Assembly (NCBI GenBank): GCA_944319875.1
Contig: CALUFR010000045.1
Location: 1-33,758, forward strand
Direction of reading: 5' to 3'
Source: an uncultured Bacteroides sp.
GTDB taxonomy: Bacteria > Bacteroidota > Bacteroidia > Bacteroidales > Bacteroidaceae
DNA length: 33,758 nucleotides
A program made the translations under genes and the position numbers. The notes under the pieces are model-generated. The model searched no databases. It had not been told where the DNA came from and saw only the letters and a list, made by a program, of their open reading frames with translations. Positions 17,146-24,952 of this stretch are shown here, piece after piece (position 1 is the first letter of the stretch; every line of letters starts with the position of its first letter).

Positions 17146-18684
17146 TCAGAGTCCCAGTGGAGAAGTCGTACAACCGTTGGGGGCGCGTATGCGCATCACG
17201 CTGCTTAGGGTAGGCGCGATGCGGTCGGCGCTGACGGGAGTGCGGATGATGTCGGCCTTGATGCCGCCGCCGAGGAGTATCAGTGGGGCCGGAGTCTCGC
17301 CGGCTCGCACGGCGCGGTTATCGTGCCCGCCTTCCTGGACGATGGTCCATCCCGGCAATACGCTTATCAGTAGGTCGCCCGAACGTTTGCGGTGGTAGCT
17401 GTTGCGGATGCGGTCTATTTGTGGCGACCACGAGCCGAGCAGCAGCCGGTGTGACGAATAGACTTGATCCACCCCGCTGAACTGTACCAAGAAGGCTGCT
17501 GATTTTTCCAGTATTTCCGTCAGGTCAAGCTGTTTGTCTTCCAGCAGTTTATGATTGAGGTAAATTTGTTGGTCATAGAAAGTTTCTACATATTGGCCTG
17601 CCCCGTATGTAGCCATGAGGTACATGTTGAGCAGGGTGGCGCAGCGGTTCAGGTGAAATTCCCCTCCCGGAATGCGGTAGATGCCTGTATCGGCCGAATC
17701 AGGATCCGCATAGCCGGTGGAAGCGATGCAGAGAATGACGTTGCCTAACCCGATTTTTCGGTCGAGCAGATCGAGCAAGGTGGCGATGCTCCGGTCCAGG
17801 CGGGCATAGACGTCCTGCATCTCCATGGCGCATTCACGGGTGCTGCGATGGTTGTAGTTGCCCGCATAGTAAGTGAGTGCCAGCAGGTCGGGTATCTCGT
17901 CCCGGCCTATTCCGCTTTTATCCAACAGCCTTTCTGTCAGTAGATTGACCTCGTCGTTGACGAGGGGGCTTACTGCCAGGCGATAGAATTTGTTCTCACG
18001 TTCGTGTTCAAAGATATATTTGAATGGTTCGGTCCGCCAGTCGGGCAGATATTTGTAGCTGGAAGCTTGGTGAAGCGGAGTCCAAACGATGTCCTTGATG
18101 CGGAAATCGACGGAGCTGGAGTCGTTATACTGACTCAGCCATTCGGGAAACTCTTGGTAATAGGTGGTTCCGCACCATTTACCGTTTGTCTTGTTCATCC
18201 AAAAAGCTCCGTCACCGGCATGCCCGGCACTCAGGACTGCCACATCGCGAAAGGGAGCGATGGCGTAGACCTTTCCTGCATTGCGGGTGGCAATCTTCAG
18301 TTCATCGGCAACGGTTGATGTCAGCAGCTGAACCGGCGAGCTGTTTTGATTGGTGTAGTTGCCCATGAAGTTGGGGTCGTCCACGCAGCTGCGCGGCGTC
18401 AGTGTAGATACGTCCATCCACTTAGAGGCGATGACGCCATGCGTGGAGGGCGAACAGCCGCTGAAGAGGGTAGCCGTGGCCGAAGCGCGGTCGGGCTTGC
18501 TGAAAGGCATCTCTGCCTGCATGTAGACTTTGCCTTCGCGCATCAGCCGTTTGAAGCCTCTCTCTCCGTAGAGGGCTGAGAATGCCTCCAGATAGTCTGT
18601 GCGAAGCTGGTCGATGGTCAGTGTTACGACCAGTCTGGGCGTAGCGGGCAACGGCTGAGCCTGTAGTCCGCCGAAGGTTAGCAT
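17146..18684 (-). CDS. Alkaline-phosphatase-superfamily protein, disrupted signal peptide, probably altered active site
   Basis: The N-terminal part matches the PafA/nucleotide-pyrophosphatase type of phosphatase: RLVVTLTIDQLRTDYLEAF with the expected metal ligand Asp25, then SATATLFSGCSPSTHGVIASKW holding candidate nucleophile Thr72. Later ligands look degraded. The usual TADHG motif reads ASTGYAD (about 321-327), and the usual D-x-x-x-H site reads AGNYNHRS (about 274-281); a His remains at 454 (EGGHDNR). An extracytoplasmic, possibly non-catalytic role is inferred. This frame's first ATG gives MLTFGGLQAQ, only the end of a signal peptide. The natural start appears to be the ATG at 18713, which overlaps the upstream stop as ATGA but is out of frame by one base. 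The gene ends with no visible terminator before secA's leader. Confidence 0.72.
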   Translation of the reverse strand: MLTFGGLQAQPLPATPRLVVTLTIDQLRTDYLEAFSALYGERGFKRLMREGKVYMQAEMPFSKPDRASATATLFSGCSPSTHGVIASKWMDVSTLTPRSCVDDPNFMGNYTNQNSSPVQLLTSTVADELKIATRNAGKVYAIAPFRDVAVLSAGHAGDGAFWMNKTNGKWCGTTYYQEFPEWLSQYNDSSSVDFRIKDIVWTPLHQASSYKYLPDWRTEPFKYIFEHERENKFYRLAVSPLVNDEVNLLTERLLDKSGIGRDEIPDLLALTYYAGNYNHRSTRECAMEMQDVYARLDRSIATLLDLLDRKIGLGNVILCIASTGYADPDSADTGIYRIPGGEFHLNRCATLLNMYLMATYGAGQYVETFYDQQIYLNHKLLEDKQLDLTEILEKSAAFLVQFSGVDQVYSSHRLLLGSWSPQIDRIRNSYHRKRSGDLLISVLPGWTIVQEGGHDNRAVRAGETPAPLILLGGGIKADIIRTPVSADRIAPTLSSVMRIRAPNGCTTSPLGL

Positions 18685-18709
18685 TAATATGGAGGTTATC
18701 AGTCCTTTT

Positions 18710-19948
18710 TCATCTTCGTATTCTTCTTTTCCTTATCATAGTTTGTTGATGTGATAGAAGCAGGTTGCCTGCCGAGCGTACCAGCAAACACAGTGCCAAA
18801 GGTAGTACGGCCGGATTGATTTTTTGCGGTATGACGGCCAAAAGCAATATAAATAGTGTTAAAACGGCAAAATTAGCCTGCATGTAGCGGCTTATTTTCT
18901 TTTTTCGTACCTTTCTGAGCATCCAGGGAAGGCAGATCAGGTGCAAGGGATGGAACACGAACAGCACGTAGTTGGGGCTGACGGCAGGGTGTTGTGAGAA
19001 GAGAGCCAGGATACTCAAGATGCATCCGCTGAGACCGGCTGCCGCAAACAGCATGAGGTCGATGCCCCACAGGCTTTTCTGTCTGCGTATGCCATACCAT
19101 GTGGCGGCGCCTACAATGATGAATAGTAGCGTGGCGGCCGGTAGTGGGGGGAGGCATGCGGGGGAGAGCTGTCTGTCTTCGTCGGAGATGACGACGGGCT
19201 GCTCCGTCAGGCTCACTAAGGGACGGATGCCGGTGCTGTCTGCCAGTGTGGCCTTGGCAAAAAAATCCTTCAGATAGAAGGGGGCGAACATCATTTGCCG
19301 GCGGCTGATGGGACAATCGGCTTTACTGCCTATGCAGAGGTCGATGCCGAACTGAGCCCAAGGATGCCCCTCGCAGTATTGGTGGACGATGTCGCGGAAA
19401 CTTCGGCCCGTCTCGGTTGTCGTCATGTCGTCGGCATAGCGCAGAGAGTTGCCTACGGCACGTTCCACTTGGTCGCGCGGGCGGGTGGCGCAGTTGTCAT
19501 AGAAGAAATTATAGCGGTAGACGCGGTTTTCGGGACGGTAATTTTCTTGCAGTTGGCTGATTAGTTTCTGTTTTTCTTCCGTCGTCAGGTTCAGTGTCTG
19601 TTCCCAGACATCGCGGTTGTCCAGTTGATACTCCGCAAGGAAATGGCGGTAGTTCATGGCTCCCAGCTGGTAGTCCGTTTCGCCCAGCGTGAAGCGTAGG
19701 ATGAAGTTGGATGACTGGAAATTGAACAGTCCGTAGTTGAATACGACGTCGATTCCCCGGCGACGGTCTTCATAGCGGATAGCCGTATGTCCGAAGAGGG
19801 AGTAGATTTCCTGTCCGGGACCACATGTCAGCAGGCTGAGGCGAATGCTGTCTTCTGTAAGCGTTTTCTGCTGTGGCGTCTGTGCCTGTAGGCAGGCAAG
19901 GCTGCCCAGGAGTATGGCGAGGATGAATATCTGAACTTGCTTTCGCAT
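18710..19948 (-). CDS. DUF4105 (Lnb-type) membrane protein
   Basis: The start chosen is MRKQVQIFILAILLGSLACLQAQ, a signal peptide/membrane anchor just downstream of a good promoter; 412 residues. The extracytoplasmic domain (about 25-290) carries SLFGHTAIRYED with His54 and NFFYDNCATRPRDQVERAVG with Cys153. This is the His/Cys pair expected of the DUF4105 family, to which the lipoprotein N-acyltransferase Lnb belongs. The last ~130 residues form four or five membrane helices. By family knowledge it could N-acylate lipoproteins, a step needed in bacteria lacking Lnt, but members vary and the activity is inferred. The stop codon overlaps a downstream ATG (ATGA) that begins the disrupted frame of the phosphatase-like gene. 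Confidence 0.82.
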   Translation of the reverse strand: MRKQVQIFILAILLGSLACLQAQTPQQKTLTEDSIRLSLLTCGPGQEIYSLFGHTAIRYEDRRRGIDVVFNYGLFNFQSSNFILRFTLGETDYQLGAMNYRHFLAEYQLDNRDVWEQTLNLTTEEKQKLISQLQENYRPENRVYRYNFFYDNCATRPRDQVERAVGNSLRYADDMTTTETGRSFRDIVHQYCEGHPWAQFGIDLCIGSKADCPISRRQMMFAPFYLKDFFAKATLADSTGIRPLVSLTEQPVVISDEDRQLSPACLPPLPAATLLFIIVGAATWYGIRRQKSLWGIDLMLFAAAGLSGCILSILALFSQHPAVSPNYVLFVFHPLHLICLPWMLRKVRKKKISRYMQANFAVLTLFILLLAVIPQKINPAVLPLALCLLVRSAGNLLLSHQQTMIRKRRIRR

Positions 19949-19969
19949 CTTTTTTAGGGATTTGCGGCA

Positions 19970-20000
19970 CAAAGATAATGTTTTTGGGAGAAAATTCAAA
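19970..20000 (-). promoter_or_regulatory. Bacteroides-type promoter of the DUF4105 gene
   Basis: On the minus strand TTTG (19997-20000), 19 bases, then TATCTTTG (19970-19977), a full consensus match 21 bases before the chosen start. In the same divergent gap a plus-strand TAACTTTG (20011-20018) probably serves the radical SAM gene. Confidence 0.78.
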
Positions 20001-20039
20001 AACAGATTTCTAACTTTGCAGGCGTAAAAGCAGGAAGCG

Positions 20040-21302
20040 ATGAACGAAAGTGTGCTACATAAACTGAAGGTGTTGGCCGAGTCGGCCAAATATGACGTCT
20101 CGTGTTCGTCAAGCGGCACCGTGCGTCGCGGAAAGGCGGGAATGGTGGGGAATACGGTAGGCGGCGTGGGCATCTGTCACAGCTTTGCCGAGGACGGACG
20201 TTGCATCTCGTTGCTGAAAGTGATGCTTACGAACTATTGCATCTACGACTGTGCCTATTGCATCAATCGCCGGAGTAACGACATCCCTCGCGCCACACTG
20301 TCGGTGAGCGAGCTGGTGGAACTGACGATGGAGTTCTATCGTCGCAACTACATTGAGGGGCTTTTCCTGAGCAGCGGGGTGGTGCGCAATCCCGATTATA
20401 CGATGGAGCGTCTGGTGCGTGTGGCTAAGGACCTGCGGACGGTACACCGCTTTAACGGCTATATCCATCTGAAAAGTATCCCCGGCGCCTCGCGGGAGTT
20501 GGTCCATGAGGCGGGACTGTATGCCGACCGTCTGAGCGTGAACATAGAAATTCCCAAGGAAGAGAACCTGAAACTGTTAGCGCCCGAGAAGGACCACCGC
20601 AGTGTGTATGCTCCTATGTCATATATCCGTCAGGGTGTGTTGCAGAATAGTGAGGATCGGAAGAAGTTCCGCCATGCGCCGCGCTTCGTGCCTGCGGGGC
20701 AAAGTACGCAGATGATTGTGGGGGCTACGGCGGAGACGGACAAGGATATCCTCTTCTTGTCGTCGGCTCTTTATAGCCAGCCGACGATGCGCCGTGTCTA
20801 CTATTCGGGTTATGTTCCGGTGAATGCTTACGATCCGCGCCTGCCTGCTTTGAAGCAACCGCCGCTGGTGCGTGAGAACCGCCTGTATCAGGCCGACTGG
20901 CTGATGCGTTTCTATCAGTTCAAGGTGGATGAAATCGTGGATGACGCCTATCCCGACCTTGATTTGGAGGTGGATCCCAAGCTGGCGTGGGCCTTGCGCC
21001 ATCCGGAGCAGTTCCCTGTCGACGTGAACAAGGCCGACTATGAGATGCTGCTCCGCGTGCCGGGCATCGGGGTGAAGTCCGCCCGCCTGATTGTGGCTTC
21101 GCGCCGCTTCTCCCGCCTGGGCTTTTATCAGCTGAAGAAGATGGGAGCAGTGATGAAAAAAGCACAATACTTCATCACGTGTAATGAGCTGCCCATGCTG
21201 ACCGTGAATGAATTGACTCCCCAAGGCGTGCGCCGCCTGTTGGTAAAGAAGAAGCCGAAGACAGATGACGGTGCGCAGCTGCAAATCCGGTTCGACGAAT
21301 GA
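20040..21302 (+). CDS. Putative DNA modification/repair radical SAM protein with helix-hairpin-helix
   Basis: A 420-residue cytoplasmic radical SAM enzyme. The 4Fe-4S motif is C-x3-C-x2-C: Cys67, Cys71, Cys74 in NYCIYDCAYC. The C-terminal part has a helix-hairpin-helix (VNKADYEMLLRVPGIGVKSARLIVASRR, about 328-355), which in other proteins contacts DNA. The N-terminal SCSSSGTVRRGKAGMVGNT... GICHSF is typical of the family described as 'putative DNA modification/repair radical SAM protein' (TIGR03916 type). That family usually sits beside a TIGR03915-type partner with a uracil-DNA-glycosylase-like link, exactly as here (4-base overlap with the next gene). The reaction is not known. A TAACTTTG -7 element is at 20011-20018. 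Confidence 0.93.
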   Translation: MNESVLHKLKVLAESAKYDVSCSSSGTVRRGKAGMVGNTVGGVGICHSFAEDGRCISLLKVMLTNYCIYDCAYCINRRSNDIPRATLSVSELVELTMEFYRRNYIEGLFLSSGVVRNPDYTMERLVRVAKDLRTVHRFNGYIHLKSIPGASRELVHEAGLYADRLSVNIEIPKEENLKLLAPEKDHRSVYAPMSYIRQGVLQNSEDRKKFRHAPRFVPAGQSTQMIVGATAETDKDILFLSSALYSQPTMRRVYYSGYVPVNAYDPRLPALKQPPLVRENRLYQADWLMRFYQFKVDEIVDDAYPDLDLEVDPKLAWALRHPEQFPVDVNKADYEMLLRVPGIGVKSARLIVASRRFSRLGFYQLKKMGAVMKKAQYFITCNELPMLTVNELTPQGVRRLLVKKKPKTDDGAQLQIRFDE

Positions 21303-22072
21303 TGGTTGTGTTTCTGTTCGATAATACATTCGAGGGTCTGTTGACGGCTGTCTTTGAGGCCTATTCTCGGCGCACTTTCCCCGACGTCCTGTTGGTGGAA
21401 GGGGAGCCCTTGCCGCTGTTTTGTGACGAGGTCTTCACGGTGGTGACTGATGAGGAGAAGTCCGGGCGCGTGTGGCGGGGATTGGAGAAAAAGCTGTCGG
21501 CGGGAGCGTTACGTTGCCTGGCTCAGTGCTGGCTGGCCGAGGAGGCGGAGACGCCCATGCTTCTTTTCCGTTACATCCGCAAGGCCATCGATGCGCCTCG
21601 CTCTATTGAGACCAATTTTGCCGACCCTGACGTGCTGGAATTCTCGCGCATGTGGAAGCGGGTAAACAGTGAGAAGTGGCACCTCGTTCAGTTTATCCGC
21701 TTCCAGAAGGCAGCCGACGGCACCTACTTCGCCGCCGTGAGTCCCGAGAAGAACGCCCTGCCGCTGGTGACGGAGCACTTCCGTGACCGCCTGGGCGACC
21801 AGCCTTGGCTTATCTATGACGTGGGCCGCGCCTATGGCTTCTATTTCGACCGCCGGGAGTTGCGGCACGTCACTTTCTCCGAAGACACCCGCGCCGCCCA
21901 TCTCCTGAGCGGCCGCCTCGATGAAAGTCTGATGGATAAGGACGAAAAGCTCTTCCAGGAATTGTGGAAGACGTACTTCAAAGCCATCTGCATCAAAGAA
22001 CGGTGGAATCCGCGCAAGCACCGGCAGGACATGCCCGTGCGCTACTGGAAGTATCTGACGGAGAAACAATGA
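21299..22072 (+). CDS. TIGR03915/DUF4130-type putative DNA repair protein
   Basis: A 257-residue protein starting MMVVFLFDNTFEGLLTAVFEAYSRR. The central DUF4130 region (DVLEFSRMWKRVNSEKWHLVQFIRF ... VSPEKNALPLVTEHFRDRLGDQPWLIYDVGR) is diagnostic for the partner of the preceding radical SAM protein. No catalytic motif is evident to me. The start codon overlaps the upstream stop (ATGATG), so the two are translationally coupled and likely act together, possibly on damaged or modified bases. The stop codon in turn overlaps an ATG at 22069 that opens into the 21-bp repeat. Confidence 0.9.
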   Translation: MMVVFLFDNTFEGLLTAVFEAYSRRTFPDVLLVEGEPLPLFCDEVFTVVTDEEKSGRVWRGLEKKLSAGALRCLAQCWLAEEAETPMLLFRYIRKAIDAPRSIETNFADPDVLEFSRMWKRVNSEKWHLVQFIRFQKAADGTYFAAVSPEKNALPLVTEHFRDRLGDQPWLIYDVGRAYGFYFDRRELRHVTFSEDTRAAHLLSGRLDESLMDKDEKLFQELWKTYFKAICIKERWNPRKHRQDMPVRYWKYLTEKQ

Positions 22073-22078
22073 GACTGC

Positions 22079-22162
22079 CATTCTGGTTCGCTAAAGTGGC
22101 ACTCTGGCTCGCTAAAGTGCCACTCTGGCTCCGTAAAGTGGCACTTTGGCTCCGTAAACAAG
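22079..22162. repeat. Four tandem 21-bp repeats between convergent genes
   Basis: Units at 22079, 22100, 22121 and 22142, each of the form CACTCTGGCTCGCTAAAGTGG with a few substitutions. The junctions AGTGGCACT/AGTGCCACT and AAAGTGGCACTTT (around 22134-22146) are dyads, so the transcript from either side could fold. In the frame opened by the ATG at 22069 it encodes repeats of the type KVALWLR. It may act as a bidirectional terminator or encode a small peptide; neither is proven. Confidence 0.88.
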
Positions 22163-22173
22163 GACAGTTGGCG

Positions 22174-23154
22174 TCAGTCGATTGTCCATCTCTTGTCGTG
22201 AGGTACAGTCTTCTTGGGGTCGTAGTGCATGCCCTCCTGTGCGGGGATTTTCAGTACGTAGGTGCGTCCGCTCTTGTTCATCAGCGAGGTGGAGCGCAGC
22301 CAAGGGTTGAAGTCTTTGAGCTGAGCGTAAGTGATACCCTTGCTCTTGGCAAAGCGGGCCAGGTTATCAATGCCTGTGGTGACAGTCACGGTGGTGCATT
22401 CAATGGGCGGATAGAGCTGTTCGCGCTTCAGCATGAACCCATAGCGTTGAGGGTCGCTGAACACCGCTTTGGCGGCCAGCAGGCGGAACATGTAGCGCGA
22501 TGTCTCCTCGACCAGCCACAGGTCGGCGGCCTGGTCCACCATCTGGAGTTGCAGTTGCCGGCTGATGCGTCCCTGACCGGCGTTGTAGGCGGCGGCCACG
22601 CAGAGCCAGTTGCCGTATTTCTCGTAGGAGTCTTTCAGATACTTGCAGGCGGCGCGTGTGGCTTTCTCCAGGTTGTATCGTTCGTCGATGTTCTGGTTTA
22701 CTTCCAGTCCGTATTGGCGTCCGGAGCCCTGCATGAACTGCCATACGCCGGCAGCTCCGGCAGGCGACTTGGCCAGATGGTTCAGACTGCTTTCGATGAC
22801 GGCCAGGTACTTGAAGTCATCGGGCACGCCGCATTCCTTTAGAATAGGTTCGATGACGGGAAAGTAGCGGTTGGCACGCTTCAGGGAGAGCATGGTGGAA
22901 GAATGCATGTAGGTGAAAGCCATCAGCTCGCGATCCATGCGTTCGCGGTGGTCGTAACAGTCCATGCGGATGGTCTGTCCGGCAAAGGTCACCTCGTCGG
23001 GAACGGTGGGCGAGGCGGTGAAGTGGGACACGTCGCTGCGCAGCGTGTTTTGCTCAGGATTAAAGCGGTCATTGCCCAGCAGGAAGGGCAGGGAGATGCC
23101 TGCACACAGGGTGGCGATGGAGACCAGTATCGGTCGGATAAATCTTTTTTTCAT
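22174..23154 (-). CDS. Lytic murein transglycosylase, MltD-like (SLT domain)
   Basis: Cleaves peptidoglycan glycan strands in the periplasm. The start chosen is MKKRFIRPILVSIATLCAGISLPFLL, an uncleaved or Sec signal; five residues upstream are also open. The SLT domain (about 100-230) has the catalytic Glu121 in YLAVIESSLNHLAKSPAGAAGVWQF, then YGLEVNQNIDERYNLEKATRAACKYL and the AYNAGQGRI motif. The C-terminal ~80 residues (TVTVTTGIDNLARFAKSKGITYAQLKDFNPWLRS) look like a single divergent LysM-like peptidoglycan-binding module. A TATATTTG -7 element is on the minus strand at 23230-23237, divergent from the MaoC gene. Confidence 0.9.
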   Translation of the reverse strand: MKKRFIRPILVSIATLCAGISLPFLLGNDRFNPEQNTLRSDVSHFTASPTVPDEVTFAGQTIRMDCYDHRERMDRELMAFTYMHSSTMLSLKRANRYFPVIEPILKECGVPDDFKYLAVIESSLNHLAKSPAGAAGVWQFMQGSGRQYGLEVNQNIDERYNLEKATRAACKYLKDSYEKYGNWLCVAAAYNAGQGRISRQLQLQMVDQAADLWLVEETSRYMFRLLAAKAVFSDPQRYGFMLKREQLYPPIECTTVTVTTGIDNLARFAKSKGITYAQLKDFNPWLRSTSLMNKSGRTYVLKIPAQEGMHYDPKKTVPHDKRWTID

Positions 23155-23279
23155 ATCAGTCGTATTCATTTAAAACGTTTTCTGCAACATGTTCATGTCG
23201 GTTTATGTCCTTTTTGTGCGAATAAGTGGCAAATATAGACAAATCTTGCTTAAACGGAATCATTCGGTTGGTGAAATTC

Positions 23280-23310
23280 TTTGTCGTTTGTCGGGAAAAT
23301 GCGATATTTG
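23280..23310 (+). promoter_or_regulatory. Promoter of the MaoC-type dehydratase gene
   Basis: TTTG at 23280-23283, 19 bases, then GATATTTG at 23303-23310 (one mismatch to TAnnTTTG), 44 bases before the start. Confidence 0.6.
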
Positions 23311-23354
23311 CCTGCTCAAGAACGAAAAATGTTGAACAATAAAGACTATAATCG

Positions 23355-23819
23355 ATGGAAAAAGTGATTATTAATTCGTATGAAGATTTCGAGAAGCTGG
23401 TAGGACAGCAGATTGGTGTTTCCGAGTATGTGCAAATCCCTCAGGAGCGCATCAACCTTTTTGCCGACGCCACGCTGGATCACCAGTGGATACACGTTGA
23501 CACAGAGCGCGCCAAGGCGGAAAGCCCCTTCAAGAGCACGATCGTGCACGGCTATCTGACCCTCTCCATGCTGCCTTACTTGTGGAATCAGATTATCGAG
23601 GTGAACAACCTGAAGATGATGATCAACTACGGCATCGAAAAGATGAAGTTCGGTCAGGCCGTTCTGTCGGGTCAGAGCATTCGCTTAGTTGCTACGATGC
23701 AGTCACTGGTCAACTTGCGCGGTGTGGCCAAGGCCGAAATCAAGTTTGCCATCGAGATCGAAGGCGAGAAAAAGAAGGCGCTCGAAGGTGTGGCTGTCTT
23801 CCTTTACTATTTCAATTGA
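23355..23819 (+). CDS. MaoC family (R)-hydratase-like protein
   Basis: A single hot-dog domain of 154 residues. The hydratase-2 type motif is recognisable: FADATLDHQWIHVDTERA with Asp42 and His47, followed by FKSTIVHGYLTLSML (Ser61, His65, Gly66). These residues correspond to the catalytic Asp/His of (R)-specific enoyl-CoA hydratases. The substrate is probably a 3-hydroxyacyl thioester, but the exact one cannot be inferred because no fatty acid or PHA genes are adjacent. It is transcribed from its own promoter. The 3' end overlaps the convergent ygbA-like gene by 8 bases. Confidence 0.9.
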   Translation: MEKVIINSYEDFEKLVGQQIGVSEYVQIPQERINLFADATLDHQWIHVDTERAKAESPFKSTIVHGYLTLSMLPYLWNQIIEVNNLKMMINYGIEKMKFGQAVLSGQSIRLVATMQSLVNLRGVAKAEIKFAIEIEGEKKKALEGVAVFLYYFN

Positions 23820-24138
23820 CGTATTCCCTCCACAGATGCCGGAGGGCGGCCAGTGGATGATAGAGCAACATGCGCGGCCCGGCGTAGCGCATCACCCGTT
23901 GCATCTGCTCTTTCATCTCCGGTTTATAGCAGTGGATGGGGCAGAGGCGGCAGGTGGGCTTCTCCTCGCCGAACCGACAACGGGACAGGCGTGCGTGGGC
24001 GTATGCCAATAACTCGCGGCAGGCAGGGCATAAATCCTTATTCCCTTCCTTCTTGCGGCAGTAGAGGCGGATCATCTGCTCCACGGTTTGCTTCTCCTGC
24101 CGGATGCGCTGTTGTTTTTTCTTTGGATTTATCGTCAT
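23812..24138 (-). CDS. YgbA-like (nitrous oxide-stimulated promoter family) cysteine-rich protein
   Basis: A 108-residue protein with seven cysteines: Cys27, Cys37, Cys40, Cys54, Cys63, Cys66 and Cys70, including CPAC and CRLCPIHC. It reads EKQTVEQMIRLYCRKKEG and LCPACRELLAYAHARLSRCRFGEEKPTCRLCPIHCY, which matches the YgbA family induced by nitrosative stress in enterobacteria. The cysteines suggest a metal or Fe-S site. The C-terminus is basic and helical (MRYAGPRMLLYHPLAALRHLW). It starts 3 bases after the nitrilase-family gene's stop and is the last gene of that operon. Confidence 0.88.
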   Translation of the reverse strand: MTINPKKKQQRIRQEKQTVEQMIRLYCRKKEGNKDLCPACRELLAYAHARLSRCRFGEEKPTCRLCPIHCYKPEMKEQMQRVMRYAGPRMLLYHPLAALRHLWREYVN

Positions 24139-24141
24139 TCT

Positions 24142-24918
24142 TTAGAGTAGGATGCTGAAGGTGTCGGCGTCCTCGCGGACAGGAAATTTCCGTCGGAAGA
24201 GGCGGAGCGGTTCGAGGTCGATGTGAACGGTGGTCATGCCCTCGTGTCCGTCGGGGATGGAGGCGAGCCGTTCTCCCTTGGGTGAGTAGACAATGCTGCC
24301 GCCATTATGGGCAATGCCGTTTCCGTCCGTCCCCGTGCGGTTCACGCCGCAGACGTAACACTGGTTTTCCAACGCCCTTGCCTGAAGCAGGACGTCCCAG
24401 GCCCGGCGTCTGCTTTCCGGCCAGCAGGCCACGTATATAATCACGTCATATTCGTCATTCACATTGCGGCTCCATACGGGGAAGCGCAGATCGTAGCATA
24501 TCTGCGGCAAGATGCGAAAACCCTGATAGTGGATGATGGGGCGCTCCGTCCCGGCCCGGAAGTGCAGGTTCTCCTTACCCATGCGGAAGAGGTGCCGCTT
24601 GTCATAGTAAGCAACCTGCCCGTTGGGCGTAAGGAAGAAGAAGCGGTTGCGGATGCTCTCGTCCGTATGGCGGGCGATGAGGCTCCCGGCCAAGGCGATG
24701 CCATACTTGGACGACCATTGCTGGAGTAAGCTGATGGTGGATCCCGTCAAGGGCTCGGCCAGTCGCTCGGTGTTCATGCTGAAGCCGGTCGTGAACGTTT
24801 CGGGCAAGACGATGAGATCCGTCTGGCCGCCCAGCTTTTCCAGATAAATCCGCAGGCGTCGCAGGTTCTCCTGCTTGTCTTCCCAGGCGATGTCGGTTTG
24901 TATGAGGGTGATGCGCAT
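24142..24918 (-). CDS. Nitrilase-family amidohydrolase (omega-amidase/YafV-like)
   Basis: A C-N hydrolase with the complete catalytic triad: Glu40 in LIVLPETFTTGFSM, Lys107 in AYYDKRHLFRMGKE and Cys141 in LPQICYDLRFPVWSRN. The segments YVACWPESRRRAW and GVNRTGTDGNGIAHNGGS match the YafV/Nit2-like branch, which hydrolyses alpha-keto amides (a metabolite-repair role). The start used is MRITLIQTDIAWEDK; an upstream in-frame ATG at 24942 would add eight residues with no family match. It is cytoplasmic and lies 34 bases downstream of the acyltransferase on the same strand. Confidence 0.9.
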   Translation of the reverse strand: MRITLIQTDIAWEDKQENLRRLRIYLEKLGGQTDLIVLPETFTTGFSMNTERLAEPLTGSTISLLQQWSSKYGIALAGSLIARHTDESIRNRFFFLTPNGQVAYYDKRHLFRMGKENLHFRAGTERPIIHYQGFRILPQICYDLRFPVWSRNVNDEYDVIIYVACWPESRRRAWDVLLQARALENQCYVCGVNRTGTDGNGIAHNGGSIVYSPKGERLASIPDGHEGMTTVHIDLEPLRLFRRKFPVREDADTFSILL

Positions 24919-24952
24919 AGTGGTGAGGATTTTCGAGGACACCTTCCTTTAG

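Noticed and set aside
22069-22842. Full 258-codon plus-strand frame antisense to the transglycosylase gene
   Set aside because: Beyond the first ~35 codons it only mirrors the SLT gene; only the repeat-encoded start is kept as a finding.
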